Source: Adiantum capillus-veneris (taxonomy: Eukaryota > Streptophyta > Polypodiopsida > Polypodiales > Pteridaceae). From it: 64,000 nucleotides of DNA. Of this stretch, positions 58,240-64,000 are shown piece by piece (positions within the stretch are counted from its first letter, which is position 1; every line of letters starts with the position of its first letter). Both the position numbers and the translations under genes were made by a program. The notes beneath the pieces were generated by a model. That model made no database searches, was not told where the DNA came from, and was given only the letters and a program-made list of their open reading frames with translations. The DNA lies in the NCBI GenBank assembly GCA_014529385.2, contig CM043963.1, forward strand, positions 872,001 to 936,000, read 5' to 3'.

Positions 58240-59782
58240 TAGATTTTGGAGAGCCGGAATCATATGAAGAAGCTATGCAACATGAATCCAAATAAGAATT
58301 GAGGAAGAGCATGCAAGTGGAGATGGACTCACTACATTGCAACCAAACATGGGAGTTTATTGAGTTGCCTAAAGGTAAGCGGGCACTTCAAAACAAATGG
58401 GTGTACAAGCTAAAGGAAGAAGAAGGTGGGAAGAAAAGGTACAAGTTTAGGCTTGTGGTAAAAGGGTTTTAATGAAATATTTTTTCATGTTGTAAAAATG
58501 AACTCAATTAGTCTTTTCTTAAGCCTTGTGGTTGCTCATGATTTGAATATTGAGCAAATGGATGTAAATACGGAATTCCCTCATGGTGACCTAGAAGAGG
58601 AAATTTACATGCTTCAACCAAAGGGGTATGAAGGAAAAGGTAAGGAGAAAATGGTTTCCAGAGATTAAAGAAAAGCTTGTATGGTTTAAAGCAAGCATCA
58701 AGACAATGGTACTTGAAGTTCGATCGATGGATGTTAGATAATGGATTTAGAAGATGCAACTCAGATCATTGTGTCTACACGAAGAATTTGGGAGATGGAA
58801 AGTTCATCATTAAATGTTGTATGTTGATGACATGCTGATTGCTAGTGCTAACATGCAAGACATCAAAGACCTAAAAGAGGAGCTGTCTAAATCTTTTTCA
58901 ATGAAAGATTTAGGTGTTGCAAAGAGGATACTTGGTATGAAGATATCAAGGGAAATGAAGAAGAAGACAATAAAGATATCTCAAGAGGATTACATCAAGA
59001 AGGTACTAGAAAGGTTTGCAATGCAAAATGCAAAAATGGTTTCTACACCTTTGGCTGGTCCCTTTAAACTAACCAAGGATATGTGTCCAAAGACACAAGA
59101 GGAGATAGCCTATGTGTCTAAAGTTCCATATGCTGCATTGGTAGGTTCTCTTATGTATGCTATGGTCTGGACAAGGCCAGACATTGCACATGCAGTGGGA
59201 GTTGTAAGTAGGTTCATGGACAACCCAGGTAAAGAGAATTGGCAAGCTGTGAAGTGGATACTTAGGTATCTAAATGGGCCAACAACAAATGCTTTGTATT
59301 TTGGACGAACTCATATTTTTCTAGAAGGGTATGCTAATGCAAATATGGCAGGTGACAAAGATACTCAAAGGAGCACTACTGACTAAGTCTTCACGGTTGG
59401 AGGCACAACAGTAAGTTAGGCTTCAAAGATGCAGAAAGTGGTCTCAATTTCTACCACGGAAGCAAAGTATGTAGCAATGACGAAGGCAAGCAAAGAGATT
59501 CAATGGCTTCACAGATTCTTAGAATAGCTTAATTTCAAACAAGACAATTGTCTCTTGTTTAGTGATAGCCAAAGCGCTATCCATCTTGCGAAGAGCTTAG
59601 CCTTTCATTCAATGACAAGGCACATTGAGGTGAGGTATCACTTCATACGCACTCTTTTGGAAGAGGGACAACTAAAGCCTAGAAAGGTGCATACAAGTGA
59701 AAATCCTGCAGACATATTTACAAAGGTGGTCAACAAAGAGAAGTTGAACTTTTCCTCATCTTCAATTGACATTCAAGGATAA
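58240..59782 (+). pseudogene. Copia reverse transcriptase and RNase H
   Basis: Frames in order: broken RT start (ALQNKWVYKLKEEEGGKKRY, stops near 58470, then KKSLYGLKQASRQWYLKFDR), the YVDD active site in MLYVDDMLIASANMQDIKDL (open frame 58814-59386), VPYAALVGSLMYAMVWTRPD, then RNase H. RNase H reads GYANANMAGD, where GYxDAD is expected, so catalytic Asp residues are replaced by Asn. TEAKYVAM and FSDSQSAIHLAKSLAFHSMT (59555-59782) remain. Stops near 59384, 59417 and 59525 separate the pieces. The FTKVVNKEKLNF end is normal for copia. Confidence 0.88.
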
Positions 59783-59795
59783 GAAGCCAGACTGG

Positions 59796-60109
59796 TGTGA
59801 CAGTGATAGGATATGCTCTTGATAGTCCCTTGTAGCTTCCCTTCAAGTTTTGTGCGAATCCGATATGATTTTCATAGTAAACAGGCGTGATAAGTGTAGA
59901 GTTGTGTAGAAGGACATAGGTAGATTACTTGGCTTTAGTGCGTTTGATTTGCTTGTAGAGTTAGTAGTTGCATCTCTTCGAGTTCACTTCATTAGGATTG
60001 AAACCCTAGTGAGTTTCCATGCTTCATCCGAGTCACTTCCCTGGTATTGATATCTATGTTGATGCCTGAAGTCTATGCTATGGATGTCCGTTGCGGTGAC
60101 CCGCAAACA
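59796..60109 (+). repeat. First LTR of tandem element
   Basis: TGTGACAGTGATAGG to CCGCAAACA, with TGT/ACA ends. It aligns over its length with 63068-63382. Confidence 0.9.
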
Positions 60110-60110
60110 T

Positions 60111-60128
60111 TGGCGCCGCTACCGGGGA
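60111..60128 (+). other. Primer-binding site, first unit
   Basis: TGGCGCCGCTACCGGGGA one base after the LTR. It differs at a few positions from the LARD site at 48796-48813. The orientation shows the element is plus sense. Confidence 0.88.
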
Positions 60129-61880
60129 ATGAATCTTAGGTGATGAGTGACCGAGTGCGTATTCAGAGTTTTTTTATTGTTCCAAAAGATAATTTCCATT
60201 CCATTTACATTTCAGTGAAGCATCTAGACAGGGGTTTAGTGCTTAGTGGAGTCTAGGGTCGGTGGACTGGCTAGATCTACTCTTGAGAGATATAGGGAGT
60301 TGTGAGTGAGGTTGCTTTAAGCATTTTTTCTCTTCAAATTTCTTTTTATTTGTGATTGAGTACTGATCTATCATCCGTTTTTTATCCTGTTTGTTTTGTT
60401 TGATTCATTTTCTTATGCTCTTTCATTTCTGTACTTAGGAGTAGGATAAGTAAATCACATTCCAGTCAGATTTGGGGCAAAAGATAGAGTCAAAAACACC
60501 AGAAAACCATAACTTTGGCAAAAGGGCCATAAGACTGAAATTAGAAAATTTGACCAAACAGAGCTGAAATTGATTCAAATCACAAAGTGGTAGCACCAAA
60601 CACTCGAAAATACTTGTCAGAGAGAGCCTATAAAATTTCATCAGATTTGGCTATGGTACTACGATCGCGATCGGTGTACCTTAGTGTCAGAATTGTACAA
60701 GATTTGACATGTGCCTTCCTGATAAGATTCTAAACAAGTTTGTCTAAAGCAACTACAACCAAAAACATCAAAAATCAAGGAAATCAGGCCACTTGGGTAA
60801 AACTAGCCTAACTGACCCAAAAACTATAAAATCTTGACTTTTTTGAGTCCAAATACAAAAGTGTCTGGCAGGTAGTCTTAAAATAGCCTGGTGAACAAGC
60901 TGGTGAAGTTTCATCCAATTTGGGCTCCAAACCACGATCGCGATCGGTGTACCTCAGTCCCAAATCTGACCCAGATTTGACCCACACATACACCTAGGCT
61001 ATATAAGATACCAGGAGATGTCATAATTCAAAACAAGTCACCAAAATAGCCAAAAACAGCAGCAGACCAAGATCTGGTAAAAACTTGACTTTTTCTTGTC
61101 CAAATTCAAAAATATTTGAGGAGTAGATTGTACACATCATTGTCTACCATATCCACAAGTTTCACTTGAAAAGGATCTAGAACTACGATCGCGATCGGTG
61201 TACCCCAATGACATTTTCAGTTGAGACTTGGTAAGTAGGTAGCTAACATCTAGTGCAACATATATTCCAAAAAGAGAAAGGTCAAAAAGCGAAAGAAAGT
61301 GGTCAAAAGTCCCAGTTACACAATCAGGCCAATAACCGCAAAACCACCTAGGATTTGGGTTTTCATTGGTCAAAATATCTCCAAATTCAAAAATACAAAG
61401 ACACTTGGTATCAAGACATCAAGGGTTAGCTACTATGCATAAATCTTCCAAATCTGTGACATGGGGTCAACGATCGCGATCGGTGTACCTCTACATAGTG
61501 AGGGTATTTGACTTCATAAGTTTGTAGATCTACTTGAGTACATCCCAAATCTCAAGTTTGAGTGAAATATACCCTCTGGAAGCCAAGATACAAGCACAAA
61601 ATCTCTGTATCCTGATCCTGAAACTGTTGTGAGTGTTGTTTCAAGTGCAGTTTACCAAAACTGCTCTAACTTTTGACACAACTCCAAACTGAGTCTCCTA
61701 TAGCTAGGAAGAAAGCTAGGAGTGAAATTTTCTAGGATTCCCATTTACAAACTTTTAGGGTACCCAGAACCAATATCCAAAGGTCAGTGGGGCACCAAAG
61801 CCTGACTTTTTAGAGACTTGACCGGGGGCAAAAAGGGATTGTGTGCACTAAGCCAAGGTGTTCTTATCAAGGACCATCTT
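60129..61880 (+). repeat. Internal ~270-bp repeats with ACGATCGCGATCGG motif
   Basis: A diverged unit of about 250-285 bases recurs about four times. Each has AAAACTTGACTTT/CATAACTTTGG-like and TTTCATC(A/C)(A/G)ATTTGG words and then a conserved ACGATCGCGATCGGTGTACC. Copies of the last motif start at 60661, 60934, 61185 and 61470. Further copies are at 63036 (ACGATCGCGATCGTTGTACC) and 63931. CGATCGCGATCG is a perfect 12-base palindrome. Between motifs the sequence is freely diverged, so this word is the conserved part. Confidence 0.85.
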
Positions 61881-61904
61881 GAGAGTATTGAGTGAGGCTT
61901 AAAC

Positions 61905-62483
61905 ATGAAAACTCATCCATCATTAGGATTTCCCACTCAACTCAGAGCTATGCCACCTACACAAACAACCAGAAATACTGCAACACCTATAACAAGAGGG
62001 TTGAGGCAAGACCATGAGGCTTATCAATCATATCAAGCCAAACCTCAAGGCATGGATCATGGATATTTGTCAAGTGATCATGTAGCTCAGTGGAAGCCAA
62101 ACCAATCAACTAAAATGCGAGAGTTTGGAAGAGCAAAAGTGGAAATTGCTGGGGACTTAGAGAAGAAGCATCCTCTAATCAACAAACCCAACACGAGGTT
62201 CATCAAAACCAATGAAGCCACGAGAGTTCTAATGGATTACACTTATGATGGCCTTTATAGGTTACCTATTGGGGATCAAAACAACTTCTATAGATGTTTA
62301 AATTCCATCATCGAAGAGTTGATAGACTACAAGAACCTCTATGCCTTCACATACAAAGATGACCAGGGAGTACAAGTTCTAATGGTAGATAAGTATGGAC
62401 GAGAGTACAAACTTATCAGCCCAATTAAGCTAGAAAGATATACAGTGTTTGAGGGTGATAACAACATACAAGTGCCCACCTAG
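61905..62483 (+). CDS. ORF of the tandem element, possible gag-like or captured protein
   Basis: An intact 192-codon frame from ATG at 61905 (MKTHPSLGFPTQLRAMPPTQ). It has a Thr/Gln-rich first third, then KMREFGRAKVEIAGDLEKKH, LINKPNTRFIKTNEATRVLM, DYTYDGLYRLPIGDQNNFYR, CLNSIIEELIDYKNLYAFTY and VDKYGREYKLISPIKLERYT. I do not recognise a domain. It has no zinc knuckle. It is the only long frame in the element and has no internal stop, in contrast to the decayed genes around it. It might be a lone gag-like protein, as in TR-GAG elements, or a transduced host exon. The product is unknown. Confidence 0.5.
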   Translation: MKTHPSLGFPTQLRAMPPTQTTRNTATPITRGLRQDHEAYQSYQAKPQGMDHGYLSSDHVAQWKPNQSTKMREFGRAKVEIAGDLEKKHPLINKPNTRFIKTNEATRVLMDYTYDGLYRLPIGDQNNFYRCLNSIIEELIDYKNLYAFTYKDDQGVQVLMVDKYGREYKLISPIKLERYTVFEGDNNIQVPT

Positions 62484-63067
62484 CCAAGGCGCCGTTGAGT
62501 CAGCCGGCCAAAGTTTTGATGTGGTCACATTATTTTTCCGATGTTTAATACATCAAACCCTGTAAAAGTCTAAGGACAATCGCCTATGTCAAGTCTGAGT
62601 CAAAGATGTAATTTTTCCAATGATGTATGTAAAGGTCCATGATAAGTTGGCCGCCGGCCACTTTAGAAAGCCCTAGGTATATAATACACTAAGGTTAGTG
62701 GGAAAGGGGAGATTATTTTTTGAAGATAAGGGACTACCGCGTTACGTACAGAGAGCTACCTCTTTGCTCCAACTTGTAATCATCGCTTTTGTGGCTACGG
62801 TAATCCAAATTCAGTATTGTTTCTTGCATTGTGTTCCTCTTACTCTGCTCTTTCATTCAAGTGTAAGCATTCAAGATTCGGTGAAGGTTTCAAACACGTT
62901 TGTTTAGGCCTTAAATCGTTGTTTTGAGTGTTTATATGCGTATTTTATGTTGTTTTGACCCTAGGAGAGGCTTTAGGGACCAAAAAACGACCCTTTAGGA
63001 TCATTCGTTTACTGTTTTTGCGTAATGTGGGACGAACGATCGCGATCGTTGTACCTCTCCAGAATAC
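62484..63067. other. 3-prime part of interior, no polypurine tract seen
   Basis: This runs from the ORF stop to the second LTR. It includes CTAAGGTTAGTGGGAAAGGGGAG at about 62690, a purine-rich run too far from the LTR to be the primer, and one more ACGATCGCGATCG motif at 63036. The bases just before the LTR (CCTCTCCAGAATAC) are not purine-rich. Confidence 0.5.
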
Positions 63068-63382
63068 TGTGACAGTGATAGGATATGTTCCTGATAGTCC
63101 CCTGTAGCTTCCCTTCAAGTGTCGTGCGATTCTGATATGATTTGCATGGTGAACGGGCGTGATGACTGTAGAGCTGTGTAGAAGGACATAGGCAGATTAC
63201 TTGGCTTTAGTGCGATTGATTTGCTTGTAGAGTTAGTAGTTGCATCTCTTCGAGTTCACTTCATTAGGATTGACACCCTAGTGAGTTTCCATGCCTCATC
63301 CGAGTCGCTTCCCCTGTATCGATAATTTTATGTTGATGCTTGAAGTCTATGCTATGGATGTCCGTTGCGGTGACCCGAAACA
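63068..63382 (+). repeat. Second LTR of tandem element
   Basis: TGTGACAGTGATAGG to CCCGAAACA, the partner of 59796-60109 with scattered substitutions. Confidence 0.9.
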
Positions 63383-63383
63383 T

Positions 63384-63401
63384 TGGCGCCGCTACCGGGG
63401 A
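63384..63401 (+). other. Primer-binding site, second unit
   Basis: TGGCGCCGCTACCGGGGA again directly after the second LTR, followed by ATGAATCTTAGGTGATGAGT as in the first unit. This shows the second LTR is also a 5-prime LTR. Confidence 0.88.
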
Positions 63402-64000
63402 ATGAATCTTAGGTGATGAGTGACCGAGTGCGTATTCAGAGTTTTTTTATTGTTCCAAAAGATAATTTCCATTCCATTTACATTTCAGTGAAGCATCTAG
63501 ACAGGGGTTTAGTGCTTAGTGGAGTCTAGGGTCGGTGGACTGGCTAGATCTACTCTTGAGAGATATAGGGAGTTGTGAGTGAGGTTTCTTTAAGCATTTT
63601 TTCTCTTCAAATTTCTTTGTATTGATTGAGTACTGATCCATCATCCGTTTTTTATCCTGTTTGTTTTGTTTGATTCATTTTCTTATGTTCTTTCATTTCT
63701 GTACTTAGGAGTAGGATAAGTAAATCACATTCCAGTCAGATTTGGGGCAAAAGTCAGAGCCAAAAAACCAGAAAAACCATAACTTTGGCAAAAGGGCCAT
63801 AAGACTGAAATTAGAAAATCCGACCAAACAGAGCTGAAATTGATTTAAATCACAAAGTGGTAGCACCAAACACTGGGAAACACTTGTCAGAGGGAGCAGA
63901 AAAAATTTCATCAGATTTGGCTCTGGTACTACGATCGCGATCGGTGTACCTCAGTGTCAGAACTCTACAAGATTTGACATGTGCCTTCCTGATAGTATTC

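Larger units (their letters stand above)
55149..59795 (+). mobile_element. Ty1/copia element, plus strand, 3-prime LTR not seen
   Basis: The order 5-prime LTR, PBS, gag, protease, integrase, RT, RNase H (integrase before RT) defines Ty1/copia. Coding is broken by about ten stops and a few frameshifts. After the RNase H end at 59782 only 13 bases remain before a different element's LTR begins at 59796, so the polypurine tract and 3-prime LTR are either displaced beyond the tandem array or lost. Confidence 0.88.
59796..64000 (+). mobile_element. Tandem LTR-internal-LTR-internal array of a small element
   Basis: A 314-base LTR (59796-60109), a primer-binding site and a 2.96-kb interior are followed by a second LTR (63068-63382) which is again followed by the same primer-binding site and the same interior (63383 to the window end matches 60110 to about 60730). 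A repeat period of 3272 bases results. A single element would end at the second LTR; here the unit repeats head to tail sharing LTRs, as in tandemly arranged TRIM or TR-GAG elements. No protease, RT or integrase is present. It begins 13 bases after the copia RNase H. Confidence 0.85.

Noticed and set aside
60661-61490. Cyanobacterial HIP1-like GCGATCGC sites
   Set aside because: The word is CGATCGCGATCGG, does not contain GCGATCGC, and lies in repeats of a plant LTR element.

Overview
This window is nuclear DNA of a land plant, most likely a fern or another seed-free lineage. The evidence is spliceosomal-type splice sites, long (CT)n/(AC)n microsatellites, LTR retrotransposons of Ty3/gypsy and Ty1/copia type, decayed PLS-class pentatricopeptide-repeat (PPR) genes with the wording common in fern PPRs, and transposase-like DUF7869-type genes. 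There are no operons, Shine-Dalgarno sites, tRNAs or rRNAs that I can support. I found no clearly intact host gene. Almost everything is a broken gene or a mobile element, so this looks like repeat-rich, gene-poor intergenic heterochromatin.

Layout, left to right. 1-480 is a GCTAACTAGCAT-rich repeat. 482-1220 (-) is a transposon-derived pseudogene fragment. 1541-3080, 4384-4570 and 7810-8600 (-) are PPR remnants full of local tandem duplications. 5392-7315 (+) is an EMS1-like leucine-rich-repeat receptor ectodomain with many stops and no kinase. 10690-11593 (+) is a gag remnant of one gypsy element, cut by a second, minus-strand gypsy element (Gypsy-1, 11594-18718) whose right LTR is truncated. 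20840-23029 and 31671-32805 (-) are the two halves of one DUF7869-like gene, split by a nearly complete minus-strand chromovirus (Gypsy-2, 23030-31670) with a perfect ACTTT target-site duplication.

34240-36990 is a satellite-like array built on a palindrome (GCTCGAACTTAAGTTCGAGC). Stray copies of the palindrome also lie around and inside the next gene. 37030-40490 (+) is a decayed gene whose C-terminal half resembles a beta-class N6/N4 DNA methyltransferase. 42048-42427 plus 49770-52689 (+) carries an acidic region and two FCP1/NIF-like phosphatase domains. This coding region is split by a 7.3-kb LTR element without pol (LARD-type, 42428-49769, TSD CGACT).

The right end holds a plus-strand Ty1/copia element (about 55149-59795). 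It is abutted by an LTR-internal-LTR-internal tandem array of a small element (59796 to the window end) with a TGGCGCC-type primer-binding site, an intact 192-codon ORF, and about 270-bp internal repeats that each carry ACGATCGCGATCGGTGTACC.

The parts do not form a pathway. They record insertion, nesting and decay. Most nonsense codons in Gypsy-2 and in the methyltransferase-like gene can be explained by C-to-T (or G-to-A) changes at CGA, CAG, CAA or TGG codons, as expected for long-term cytosine methylation. All family assignments were made by reading the translations; no database search was run.
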